Shown here piece after piece: positions 17,139 through 24,602 of a DNA stretch of 64,000 nucleotides. Each line of letters opens with the position of its first letter. Positions within the stretch are counted from its first letter, which is position 1. The translations under genes were made by a program, and so were the position numbers. Source of the DNA: an uncultured Gammaproteobacteria bacterium (GTDB lineage Bacteria; Pseudomonadota; Gammaproteobacteria; Steroidobacterales; Foliamicaceae). The stretch is from assembly GCA_951828235.1 (NCBI GenBank), contig OX639965.1, positions 1,918,212 to 1,982,211 on the forward strand, given 5' to 3'. Under the pieces are notes generated by a model. That model ran no database searches. It had not been told where the DNA came from and saw only the letters and a list, made by a program, of their open reading frames with translations.

Positions 17139-17975
17139 ATGCCGAAGGTACGCGTAAACGGCGCCAATCTCTGGTACGACCTTCGCGGCGCAGGCGAGTT
17201 GCCGCTTACGCTGATCGGCGGCTTTGCGCTGGTGGACAAGCAGTTCGAGTTCTGCGAGCCGTACCTCACCCCGCATCACCGGATCCTGCAATGGCACTAC
17301 CGCGGCGTGGGCAAGTCCGACTGGACCCAGTCGGAGCGGTACTCGGTCGAGCGCTGGGTGGACGACCTGGCCGCGATCCTGGACGCGGCCGGGATAGAAC
17401 GCACCGCCCTTTGGTGCACTTCCACGGGTTCGTCGATCGGTCTGCGCTTCGCGGCCAAGTACCCCGAGCGCATGCACTCGCTGATCGCCTATCCCTTCAT
17501 TCGCGTCGACGACACCTGGCGCAACATCTACGAGGCCTCCTGGTGGGTGGGCAGGGTGTTCGGCATCGAGCAACTTTCGCGCCTGTACGCCGGAGTGGTG
17601 CTGCCGCCGGACGTGCTGTATTCCGAAGAGGGCATCAAGTACGAACGCTGGGCGAAAAAGCAATACGCCGCCAACGTGAACATGGCCACCCTGAAGTCCG
17701 TGCTTGACGCCTATACCAACGTGGACCTCACCGCCGACATACGCAATATCGAATGCCCCACGCTGCTGCTGATGGGCGACGACAGCGCGCTCAACGAGAA
17801 CGAGCGCATGGATTCCGCCAGCCATGACACCCTGATGCGCGAGTTTCTGGCGATCAAGCCGGACGTTGACAAGGCCGAGATTGCCGGCGCCGGCTCGACT
17901 TACTGCATGATTACCAAGCCCCGGGAATGCTGCGAGGCCGTGGTGGACTGGCTGGCGGGGCTGAACAAGGACTAG
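17139..17975 (+). CDS. Alpha/beta-hydrolase fold protein, catalytic His apparently missing
   Basis: A 278-residue alpha/beta-hydrolase fold protein. Strand-one region LPLTLIGGFALVDKQFE, the WHYRGVGKSDW oxyanion region, and the nucleophile elbow ALWCTSTGSSIG, with Ser in the usual place but Cys for the first Gly. The late PTLLLMGDDSAL strand carries an acid. The segment that normally reads GAGHxxxxExP is GAGSTYCMITKPRE, so the catalytic His is replaced by Ser. It may be a non-hydrolytic member (as in some lyases or dioxygenases of the fold) or use another base. Ten bases follow the ADC-like gene. Confidence 0.78.
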   Translation: MPKVRVNGANLWYDLRGAGELPLTLIGGFALVDKQFEFCEPYLTPHHRILQWHYRGVGKSDWTQSERYSVERWVDDLAAILDAAGIERTALWCTSTGSSIGLRFAAKYPERMHSLIAYPFIRVDDTWRNIYEASWWVGRVFGIEQLSRLYAGVVLPPDVLYSEEGIKYERWAKKQYAANVNMATLKSVLDAYTNVDLTADIRNIECPTLLLMGDDSALNENERMDSASHDTLMREFLAIKPDVDKAEIAGAGSTYCMITKPRECCEAVVDWLAGLNKD

Positions 17976-17993
17976 ATTTCAAAGGAGACGGCC

Positions 17994-18857
17994 ATGCCGA
18001 TGCGACGAGAAGACTGCCTTGACGTAAGCAAGGTGCAGCCGCAGGCGCTCAACTCCGGGTACGCGCCGGGCGCCGTGGCCCGCAACCTGAGCACCGAGAG
18101 CAGGACCGGCGGCGAACACCTGGTCATGGAGCTGCCCGCGGGCTGGTCCCTCCCGCGCGGGCGCAACGAAGCCGACATCGACCTCTACGTGTTGGAAGGG
18201 TCCCTGGACATCGGTGGCGAGAACTGGATGCAGGGCTGTTACGGCTATTTCCCTGCCGGCATGGCCTGGGGGCAGCTGCAGACCGCCGGCGGCTGCAGGC
18301 TTTTGCTGTTCACCAGCCGGCCGCTGGCCTTCGAGGAGGCGGGCGACTCGCTGGCGGACGCGCATGTGGATCGGCATATCGGGCGCACCAATACCTGGCA
18401 CCTGCCCTGGGTCGATCCGATGGCGGACATCGTCAAGCGCTCCACCTGGAAAGACCCCGACACCGGACAGGAGGCGCGGCCACCGGGCGTGCTCACCAAG
18501 GGCCTGCGCAAGGACGACGGCACGAAGGAAGTCATCGCGCTTACCGCGCTGGCGCCCGGGTTCGTGGACCCGGGAACGGAACACCACCCCCACAACGAAT
18601 GTCTGTACCTGATCGCCGGGGACTGCTACATCGGCTACACCTTCGACCACAAGCGCGAGGACGTGAAGGAGGACCTGGTCCTGACCCGGGACCACTACAT
18701 CGGGCGTCCGCCCGGCGTGCGCCACGGGCCGGTGTGCAGCATCAGCGGCGCGTTCTGGCTGATCTACCTGGCGGATTACTACACCGGCATATTCGGCAAG
18801 GTGGACGACTGGGAAGAACGCGTCAACAAGTACTTCGCCAGCGCCTCCTTCCGCTGA
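17994..18857 (+). CDS. Bicupin C
   Basis: A 287-residue two-cupin protein with a strong AAAGGAGA ribosome-binding site. The N-terminal cupin shows DIDLYVLEGSLDIGGE without His ligands; the C-terminal cupin has TEHHPHNECLYLIAGD and IGRPPGVRHGPV, the best metal site of the three paralogues. It precedes M24 protein B by 93 bases, the same order as bicupin A and M24 protein A. Probably the enzyme, or a subunit, acting next to the M24 protein. Confidence 0.8.
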   Translation: MPMRREDCLDVSKVQPQALNSGYAPGAVARNLSTESRTGGEHLVMELPAGWSLPRGRNEADIDLYVLEGSLDIGGENWMQGCYGYFPAGMAWGQLQTAGGCRLLLFTSRPLAFEEAGDSLADAHVDRHIGRTNTWHLPWVDPMADIVKRSTWKDPDTGQEARPPGVLTKGLRKDDGTKEVIALTALAPGFVDPGTEHHPHNECLYLIAGDCYIGYTFDHKREDVKEDLVLTRDHYIGRPPGVRHGPVCSISGAFWLIYLADYYTGIFGKVDDWEERVNKYFASASFR

Positions 18858-18880
18858 TGCAACGGTGGGATTCCCGGAGC

Positions 18881-18897
18881 GAGGGCGTCCCGCCCTC
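18881..18897. repeat. Short palindromic repeat, copy 2
   Basis: Core GAGGGCGTCCCGCCCTC with the CCGGAGC flank, between bicupin C and M24 protein B. The 93-base gap is otherwise featureless and interrupts an otherwise tightly packed operon, so the repeat may have inserted there. Confidence 0.75.
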
Positions 18898-18950
18898 GGC
18901 GAAGGCGAGAACGCCATCGCTTTCGGTGTTGATGAGGCTAGGGTAGTGAA

Positions 18951-20156
18951 ATGCTGTTGAATCGCGAGCGGGCGACGGAGCTGATGGAGCGTGACGGTCT
19001 GAACGCGCTGATCGCTGTCACGCCCAATAACGTCCTCTACCTGAGCGATTTCGATACGGATTTCCTTTACGACGTGCCGTGGGTGGCTTGCGCCATCCTG
19101 CCGCGCGACCCGGACATCCCGCCCTGCCTGGTGGCGACCGAAATCGAGGCGGCCGTCCTTGTCCAGCGCCCCACCTGGATGCCGGACAAGCGTTTGTACT
19201 ACTTCGGCGTGTACGGCGGCGTGCTGAAAGTGCACACCTTCGCCGAGGATACGGAGCTAAAGGGAGAGGACCTGGCCATTCGCCGAATGGTCGCGGACCT
19301 TGAGGAGGAGCCGTACGCGGGAATCAACGGCGCCGTCTGCGCCATGCTCAGCGAGACCGGCCTGGACAGGGGCAGGCTCGGTTTTGACGACACGCGCTTC
19401 GCCGGGCTGCTGGGCGATACCGTGGAAGGCGCGGAAATAGTCGATGCCGGCACTCTGTTGATCGAGATACGAATGGTCAAGTCTGCCGACGAGATCGCCA
19501 TTCTCAAGGAGGCGGCGGTCAAGAACGAGGCGGCGCTGCGCGCGGCGCTGGCGGCAATCAGGGACGGTGCCACCTGGAACGAGGTCTATACGGCCTACGA
19601 GGTACGCGTGGTGGAGCAGGGCGCGCGTCCCTTCGCCACCTTCAACGGCGCCGGGCCCATGAGCGCGGGCGCCGGTCGTCCCGAGCGCGATTACGTGATC
19701 CGTCCCGGCGACCAGGTGTGCTTCGACAGCATGATGAAGTGGCGCCGCTACATGGGCGATGCGCAGCGCACCGCGGTCCTGGGCGACGCTTCACCGAAAC
19801 TGGAGCGTTACTGGAAGGCGTACATGGCAGGCATCGACGAGGCCTATTCCAACCTGCGCCCCGGCATACAGACCGGCGAATTGCGCAATCGGGTCATACA
19901 GGCGGTCCGGTCCGCCGGCTTGCCGAGTTTCGAGCTGGCCTTCACGCACGGAATCGGCCTGGACCATATCGAGGTGCCGTTCATCGCCGGCGGCAACCTC
20001 GGCGACTTCATGATCGAGGAGAACATGGTGCTGAACATCGACATGGAGCTGCACGAAATCGGCTGGGGCGGGATGTTCTTCGAAGAGTCCGTGCGCATCA
20101 CAGCCAACGGTTCCGAACGCCTCTACAACCTCGAACGCGACCTGATCCGCGTTTAG
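18951..20156 (+). CDS. M24-family (creatinase/prolidase-fold) protein B
   Basis: A 401-residue paralogue of the protein at 8621, colinear over its length. The M24 site residues are Asp in CFDSM (about 259), Asp in GDAQRT (about 270), His in THGIGLDHIEVP (about 333), Asp in NIDMEL in place of the usual Glu, and Glu in FFEES (about 379). The shared NxDME variation and the shared DSM...RY.GD.QRT block set the two apart from ordinary prolidases. The N-terminal creatinase-like domain begins NALIAVTPNNVLYLS. Substrate unknown; retention of nearly all metal ligands argues for a metalloenzyme. Confidence 0.85.
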   Translation: MLLNRERATELMERDGLNALIAVTPNNVLYLSDFDTDFLYDVPWVACAILPRDPDIPPCLVATEIEAAVLVQRPTWMPDKRLYYFGVYGGVLKVHTFAEDTELKGEDLAIRRMVADLEEEPYAGINGAVCAMLSETGLDRGRLGFDDTRFAGLLGDTVEGAEIVDAGTLLIEIRMVKSADEIAILKEAAVKNEAALRAALAAIRDGATWNEVYTAYEVRVVEQGARPFATFNGAGPMSAGAGRPERDYVIRPGDQVCFDSMMKWRRYMGDAQRTAVLGDASPKLERYWKAYMAGIDEAYSNLRPGIQTGELRNRVIQAVRSAGLPSFELAFTHGIGLDHIEVPFIAGGNLGDFMIEENMVLNIDMELHEIGWGGMFFEESVRITANGSERLYNLERDLIRV

Positions 20157-20165
20157 CCGGGACCC

Positions 20166-20567
20166 ATGGGCGGCGCCTACAAACCGTTTACCGAAGTGGA
20201 GCTTGAGCGCGGGCGCGCCATGTTCCTGCGCATCTTCGGCCCCGATTACGGTGCCGAGTTGTGCGAACAGCTCGAACAGAACGACTTCAACCGGCAGTTG
20301 ATGACGCGTATCGCCCCGGAGGTCTGGGACCAGGAGGTGGTCGATCTCAAGACCATGATCCTGTGCGCCATCGGGATCGTCACCGCCGCCCGCCACGACG
20401 TGGGCTATTTCGTGCGCGCCGGTATCCACCACGGCATTACGCGCGAGGAAATGGAAGCGGTGATCATGCTGGCCGGCCTCGAAGCCGGCTTCCCCTCAGC
20501 CGGCGAAGCCCGCCGCCGCCTCGACGAAGCCTACGCCGCCCACCAAACCATGCTCGACCGGAGTTAA
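20166..20567 (+). CDS. Carboxymuconolactone decarboxylase-family protein 2
   Basis: A 133-residue CMD-family protein, similar to the one at 15024: LKTMILCAIGIVTAARHDV followed by GIHHGITREEMEAVIMLAG. No CxxC. It starts nine bases after M24 protein B and ends the plus-strand operon. Two non-identical CMD genes in one operon suggest either a hetero-oligomer, as these helical proteins often form hexamers, or two distinct steps. Confidence 0.82.
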   Translation: MGGAYKPFTEVELERGRAMFLRIFGPDYGAELCEQLEQNDFNRQLMTRIAPEVWDQEVVDLKTMILCAIGIVTAARHDVGYFVRAGIHHGITREEMEAVIMLAGLEAGFPSAGEARRRLDEAYAAHQTMLDRS

Positions 20568-20619
20568 TCTGGTTCCTGAGATTCTTGGGAAGTCTTTCTG
20601 TCTTGACTATTCGTTGCAA

Positions 20620-20846
20620 ATGGGGCGAAACTACGAGCAACGGACGGAAGGGAATTCGTCAGGCGCGCCAGGAGATTCGCAAGGAAGGCGGGAAGGACAT
20701 TTGAGTTTGACCGCAGCCGAGGCAAGGGCAGTCACGGTGTTCTGAAGGTGGGCGGCCGGCGAACCACCGTCAAGCACGGCGAACTGAAGCCAGGTACCCT
20801 GCGGAGCATGCTCAGGCAATTGGATATTCCCAAGGAGGAGCTCTGA
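20620..20846 (+). pseudogene. hicA-like toxin gene, frameshifted at its start
   Basis: The frame 20607-20846 encodes a HicA-type mRNA interferase core: FEFDRSRGKGSHGVLKVGG, with the catalytic His in GSHG, then LKPGTLRSMLRQLDI. It has no ATG, GTG or TTG before position 20748 and a stop at 20604-20606. ATG 20620 is one frame off; a single extra G in the G run at 20622-20625 would give MGAKLRATDGREFVRRARRF joined in frame to the core. The gene has either lost one base or the read has an error there. As it stands no intact toxin can be made. Confidence 0.7.
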
Positions 20847-21274
20847 CGCAATATGCCTACCCCTGTGTGCTGACGAGTGAGCCCACTGGCGGGTTCTCCG
20901 TTCATTTCCCGGATGTTCCGGACGCTCTGACCTGCGGTGATGATCTCGACGACGCTTTGGCGATGGCGGAGGATGCGCTGGTGACGGCGTTGGGCGCCTG
21001 TGTTCGCAGCAGCGAAGAAATTCCGGTACCCGGTACCGTGACAAAAGGGCAGAGGCTTATTGCCGTTCCCTCTGTTGTCGCGGCAAAGCTGGCGTTGTAC
21101 AGCACGATGCGTCGTGATTGACTTTCCAAAGCCGCGGTTGCTCGCCGCTTGAGATCCAGCGAAGGAGAAGTGAATAAGTTATTGAGCCCCGAGCATCCTT
21201 CTGGTATCGACCAGCTCGAAAATGCTCTTCGCGCCGTAGGACGGCGTCTGACGATTGCTGATAGAGCCGCGTAA
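20843..21274 (+). pseudogene. hicB-like antitoxin gene with an in-frame TGA
   Basis: The HicB partial-RNase-H domain reads YPCVLTSEPTGGFSVHFPDV and so on; after RRD comes TGA (21119-21121), then the same frame continues LSKAAVARRLRSSEGEVNKL and GIDQLENALRAVGRRLTIAD to TAA 21272-21274, the C-terminal helix-turn-helix of HicB. One change (TGA from GGA) would restore a full protein. The likely start is CTG 20843, five bases after AAGGAGG and overlapping the hicA stop as CTGA; GTG 20867 would remove the first strand. The upstream half could still be made as a 92-residue fragment lacking DNA binding. Confidence 0.75.
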
Positions 21275-21284
21275 CTGGAGCAAT

Positions 21285-21422
21285 ATGGCAGCTTTGTCGG
21301 ATAGGGCCATCGTATCAAGCCGCGGACGAATCACCCTGCCTGTCCGCCTGCGCAAACGCCTCGATTATTCCACGCGGCGCACGCGGATGCGGCCGTTGAG
21401 ACCCTCCAGGCGCATCCGGTAG
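21285..21422 (+). pseudogene. AbrB/MazE-type antitoxin N-terminal fragment
   Basis: A 45-codon frame with GGAG at 21277-21280 begins MAALSDRAIVSSRGRITLPV, which matches the swapped-hairpin AbrB N-terminus (VSSKGRITLP). After about 28 residues the resemblance ends and the frame runs antisense into the 3' end of the minus-strand gene at 21365. It looks like the stump of an antitoxin gene cut off by whatever joined the two regions. Confidence 0.4.
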
Positions 21423-21901
21423 CTGTTCATGAACCCTTCCTTGATCTCCACCCTGGGATTGGTGGCCCGGTAGTTGCGCCGGGTCCGGTCGACCTGCTGC
21501 CACACCTGGCCATTCTCGAGCGTAAAGCGCGTGCCCTGCCGCGGGTTCCTGATTTCGCCGACCACCCGCGATTCAAGCTGGTTGTCGCCTTCGTCACTGC
21601 CGGGAAGAAGGCCGAATACCCGGTCCGCCAGCGACTGTCCTGATTCCTGTTCGCGCGGCTGCTCCGGTGCGGATTGGGCCGGTGCGGAGGGCCTGTCGGG
21701 GGACGCAGGGGCTTCGCTTGGGGACGAAGCCTGCTGAGGCCTCGATGCGCTGATCCCGGCCAGCGCGTCGTAGCAGGCCAGACGGACCTCGGCGCTCTGC
21801 AACTGCGCGCACCTTTCCAGTTCTTCGCGCAGTTCGTCCGCTGCGGCCGTTCCCGCGAGCAAAAAAGCCAATCCGATGCTTGCCACTTTGAGCACTCTCA
21901 T
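21365..21901 (-). CDS. Secreted protein of unknown function
   Basis: A 178-residue protein with a signal peptide (MRVLKVASIGLAFLLAGTAA) and a short region LERCAQLQSAEVRLACYDAL. That paired-Cys pattern is found in several small periplasmic proteins, including type VI secretion-associated VasI-like proteins, but no T6SS genes are here. A Pro/Ser/Gln-rich linker (about 50-85) leads to a basic beta-rich C-terminal domain ending RIRVRRVE. ATG 21901 has GGAG nine bases upstream. Function unknown. Confidence 0.7.
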   Translation of the reverse strand: MRVLKVASIGLAFLLAGTAAADELREELERCAQLQSAEVRLACYDALAGISASRPQQASSPSEAPASPDRPSAPAQSAPEQPREQESGQSLADRVFGLLPGSDEGDNQLESRVVGEIRNPRQGTRFTLENGQVWQQVDRTRRNYRATNPRVEIKEGFMNSYRMRLEGLNGRIRVRRVE

Positions 21902-21936
21902 GATTTGCGGCTCCTTACCTCTTCGAAAGAAGGTGG

Positions 21937-22647
21937 TCACTTCACCCGGTCCGATTTGTGGAAGTTGAAATTCGCCATGGTCATGACGATCGTGTCGTCT
22001 TCAAGGCGCACGATCTTGTCGCGAAACCAGAAGGCGTTGCCGGTAATTACGGCTTCATAACTGAACGCCTGGCCCCCGAACGCACAGGCATTGGTGCGCA
22101 TGCGCATGTGATAGCGGTTGCCGCGCTGATCAACGATGAGATCACAGATGCCGGGGAACGGCGCGACATCGTCGCTGGTTATGCCGTCGAGCATGGATAT
22201 GTCCCTGTACGCTCCGATGTATTTCTCCCGGTCATTGAAGTTGGCGAGGTTGACCCTGATGACCTGCTCCTCTTCGTCGACGGACAGTGTGTAAATGCGT
22301 TGACGGTAAGTCTCGCCCGGCTGACCGTCGCGGTATTCCTCGACATACAACACGTTGTCGCCGATTGCCGGTGCATCCAGGCGTATGTAGTGGGACGTCA
22401 CGTTGAGATAGCCGCCCATGCCGCTTCCATCGAGACGCCATACCTCGCCGGTGAAATTCTCCTCGCCCATCTGCGCTTCGACGGCGGCCACCTGCCGGTT
22501 GTTGTTGTAGGTCCCCGGCCACCACTTCATGATTTGTTGGAGGTCCTGTTCAAGCGGACTTTGGGCCTTGGCCGGTATCGATCCCAGGCAGGCCAGAGTC
22601 ACCGCGATACCTGCGATTTCAATTAACCGTCGCGCGTGCATTTGCAT
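21937..22647 (-). CDS. Secreted CpcT/CpeT-like protein
   Basis: A 236-residue protein with an N-terminal signal ending near IPAKAQ. The segment MKWWPGTYNNNRQVAAVEAQ matches the opening of the CpcT/CpeT (DUF1001) fold, and the rest is beta-rich with AFSYEAVITGNAFWFRDKIV near the end. In cyanobacteria CpcT/CpeT are phycobilin lyases; non-photosynthetic bacteria carry secreted relatives of unknown role, and this is one of those. Two Cys (ICDLIV, TNACAFGG) could form a disulphide. The gene precedes the secreted protein at 21365 by 35 bases. Confidence 0.72.
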   Translation of the reverse strand: MQMHARRLIEIAGIAVTLACLGSIPAKAQSPLEQDLQQIMKWWPGTYNNNRQVAAVEAQMGEENFTGEVWRLDGSGMGGYLNVTSHYIRLDAPAIGDNVLYVEEYRDGQPGETYRQRIYTLSVDEEEQVIRVNLANFNDREKYIGAYRDISMLDGITSDDVAPFPGICDLIVDQRGNRYHMRMRTNACAFGGQAFSYEAVITGNAFWFRDKIVRLEDDTIVMTMANFNFHKSDRVK

Positions 22648-22743
22648 TCTCCCAAAGACAAATCTATTACATACAGATGATAAGGAACGTTCCGTGGTTG
22701 AACGTGGTTCTCTCCCGGGTTTCTTGATCCCTTCGGACTTAAG

Positions 22744-23982
22744 TTACCCGATTCCGGGAGGCACCAGGATTCCTTCCTCGACGAGGCGGCTCACGGTTTC
22801 GCGTTGCGCTGCCCTGTGTTCATCCATGGAAACCAGCGGCGCATCCAGGTGGGTATTGACGGGGGCAATGTCCGTGGCGCTGTACATGCCCCGGTGCAAA
22901 GGCATCTGGAGATGGCTCAGCAGGTTCGAGCCGCCAAGGGACGTTCGCTCGCGACGCAGCGCATCGATATCGATATCCGCCACCGCATATTCCACGCCGC
23001 CGGATTGCGTGCCGGCCAGCCTGTTGCCCTTGAAATCGATGATCTGCGAGGGCTGGCGTCGGCGGTAGGGCGGTTGTGGATCGACACCCACCGGGCCCAG
23101 ATCGGACAGCAGCACGTACGCCACGTTCTCGTATGCGCGCACGCGGCGCGTCATGGTGGTGTTCACGGGCACTTCGAAATCGTGATCTGCGGGATACGTG
23201 GCGGACGCCGTGGGGCTCAAGATCACTTCCGCACCCTTAAGGACCATGCCCCGCGCAATTTCCGGGTAGTTCATGTCCCCGGCCACCACGCAGGCGAGCC
23301 GGCCGATCGGCGTGTCGGCAACGGGAAACAGGCTGTCTTCGCCGAAATGATCCAGCCAGGCGGACAGGAGGTCGCCGGGGCGGGTCTTGCCGGTGAGGCC
23401 CGTGAGCTTTCTGTAGTTGAGGATCACATCGCCGCTGGGTGCCACGATCATGCCGGCCAGGAAGTACCGGCCGGGAAACCTGTCGATGCCTTCCATGGGG
23501 TTAAAGGCGACATAAGCATTGGCGTCCTGCGCGGCCTTGCCGATGCGCTCGATCTCCGGCCCGTCGACGCGGATGGTTCCCGGCCACCATTGGGCCGGCG
23601 TCATGGGGGCGCTGGGGACCTGCAGTCCGAATTCCGGAAACGACATCAGGCGCGCACCATGTTCGTCGGCTCCGCGCCTGATCAGTTCGCACATGGCATC
23701 GACATTCCGCTTCAGGCCGTCGGGCAGAAAATTTCCCGACGAATCGAAGGTGGGAACAACGCCGGATTGCACGCAGGCCGCCGGGTAAGGCTGAACCCTG
23801 GCGCCCCGCGGATCAATGCCCGGTGTGACCGGGGGATAGAAGGCGGACGTGTCCTGGGCCCCGGCCGTTTTTCTGAACGCGTCCTGAATGGCGCCTGCGG
23901 CGGCCAGCCCGACTCCGGCCAGAAGTGCGGACCGTCGAGTCAGGCCACTGGAACCGGTTTTCAGTTTGGAGTCTTCAGTCAT
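22744..23982 (-). CDS. Tat-exported nitrilase-superfamily protein
   Basis: A 412-residue carbon-nitrogen-hydrolase-fold protein with a twin-arginine signal (LTRRSALLAGVGLAAAGA). Of the Glu-Lys-Cys triad, Glu is in SFPEFGLQ and Lys in LNYRKLTGLTG. The Cys region reads IGRLACVVAGDMNYPE: the Cys is at the usual distance from the preceding Gly, but three residues too far from the conserved PE. Aligned from the PE side, the Cys position is Ala. Activity is therefore uncertain. Export through Tat suggests a periplasmic folded enzyme. It stands alone between purU remnants and secreted-protein genes. Confidence 0.8.
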   Translation of the reverse strand: MTEDSKLKTGSSGLTRRSALLAGVGLAAAGAIQDAFRKTAGAQDTSAFYPPVTPGIDPRGARVQPYPAACVQSGVVPTFDSSGNFLPDGLKRNVDAMCELIRRGADEHGARLMSFPEFGLQVPSAPMTPAQWWPGTIRVDGPEIERIGKAAQDANAYVAFNPMEGIDRFPGRYFLAGMIVAPSGDVILNYRKLTGLTGKTRPGDLLSAWLDHFGEDSLFPVADTPIGRLACVVAGDMNYPEIARGMVLKGAEVILSPTASATYPADHDFEVPVNTTMTRRVRAYENVAYVLLSDLGPVGVDPQPPYRRRQPSQIIDFKGNRLAGTQSGGVEYAVADIDIDALRRERTSLGGSNLLSHLQMPLHRGMYSATDIAPVNTHLDAPLVSMDEHRAAQRETVSRLVEEGILVPPGIG

Positions 23983-24022
23983 ACGCGCCCCCGTTGGCGT
24001 TTTGCAGGCGTCGAAATGATCC

Positions 24023-24529
24023 TCACCGGAATACGACGGTACGGCGACCGTTGATGAGGACGCGCTTTTGCGCGTGGTACTGCACCGCCCGGGCCAGCAC
24101 CACCCGCTCGATGTCCTTGCCGACGGCGGCCAGCCCGTCGTCCAGCTGCGCGGTGACGTAGTGGGCCGTGGCGCCGATCAGCGGAATGTCGATCGCCAGT
24201 TGGCCGAGGCGCACGCGATTGAGCAGGTCGAGGACGCAGTGCAGGTGCTTCGAAACCATGATCAGCACGCGGGGACGGACATCGGCCCGCACCAGTTCCC
24301 ATCGCATCTCGAGCTTTCCGGCTTCGGGATCGAACGACTTGCCCAGTTCCTCGATCGTCACGTCTCCCGAAAAATGAACGCGCATGAAGAAGCGCTCACG
24401 GAAGGGGTCCTTGTAGGTGTCGCTGTCCAGCACGTTGCACCCGTTCTCAAGCAGCCAGCGCGTTACGGCATAAATGAGGCCGGTCCGGTCCGGGCAGGAA
24501 AGCGAAAGGAGGTATTCGGTCAGGATCGT
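24023..24529 (-). pseudogene. purU: purU remnant (formyltetrahydrofolate deformylase), internally deleted
   Basis: The frame keeps the N-terminal ACT domain (SLSCPDRTGLIYAVTRWLL), the start of the formyltransferase domain (RVLIMVSKHLHCVLDLLNRV) and the C-terminus (IGATAHYVTAQLDDG, DIERVVLARAVQYHAQKRVL). Between AIDIP and LIGATAHYV about 100 residues of the normal protein are missing, including the INIHHSFLP active-site segment. A second gap of about 18 residues follows LDDG. The frame has no ATG, GTG or TTG before the ACT domain; ACG at 24529 stands where a start would be. Both deletions are in frame. PurU releases formate from 10-formyl-THF; this product could not. Confidence 0.75.
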
Positions 24530-24602
24530 TACCCCGCTGGTTCAGCCGTGCGTATTATGCGCTCATCTCCGCTTCAAAAGCTCACGCCGTACAATCCGGC
24601 TC

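Noticed and set aside
8621..20156. M24 proteins and cupins as DMSP lyases (DddP plus DddQ/L/W type)
   Set aside because: The fold families match in name, but these cupins are two-barrel, the M24 site is altered and no DMSP transporter or acrylate genes are present. Not enough to claim it.
21119..21121. TGA in hicB as a recoded (selenocysteine) codon
   Set aside because: HicB needs no selenocysteine, no stem-loop of that kind is seen, and the position fits a simple GGA to TGA change.
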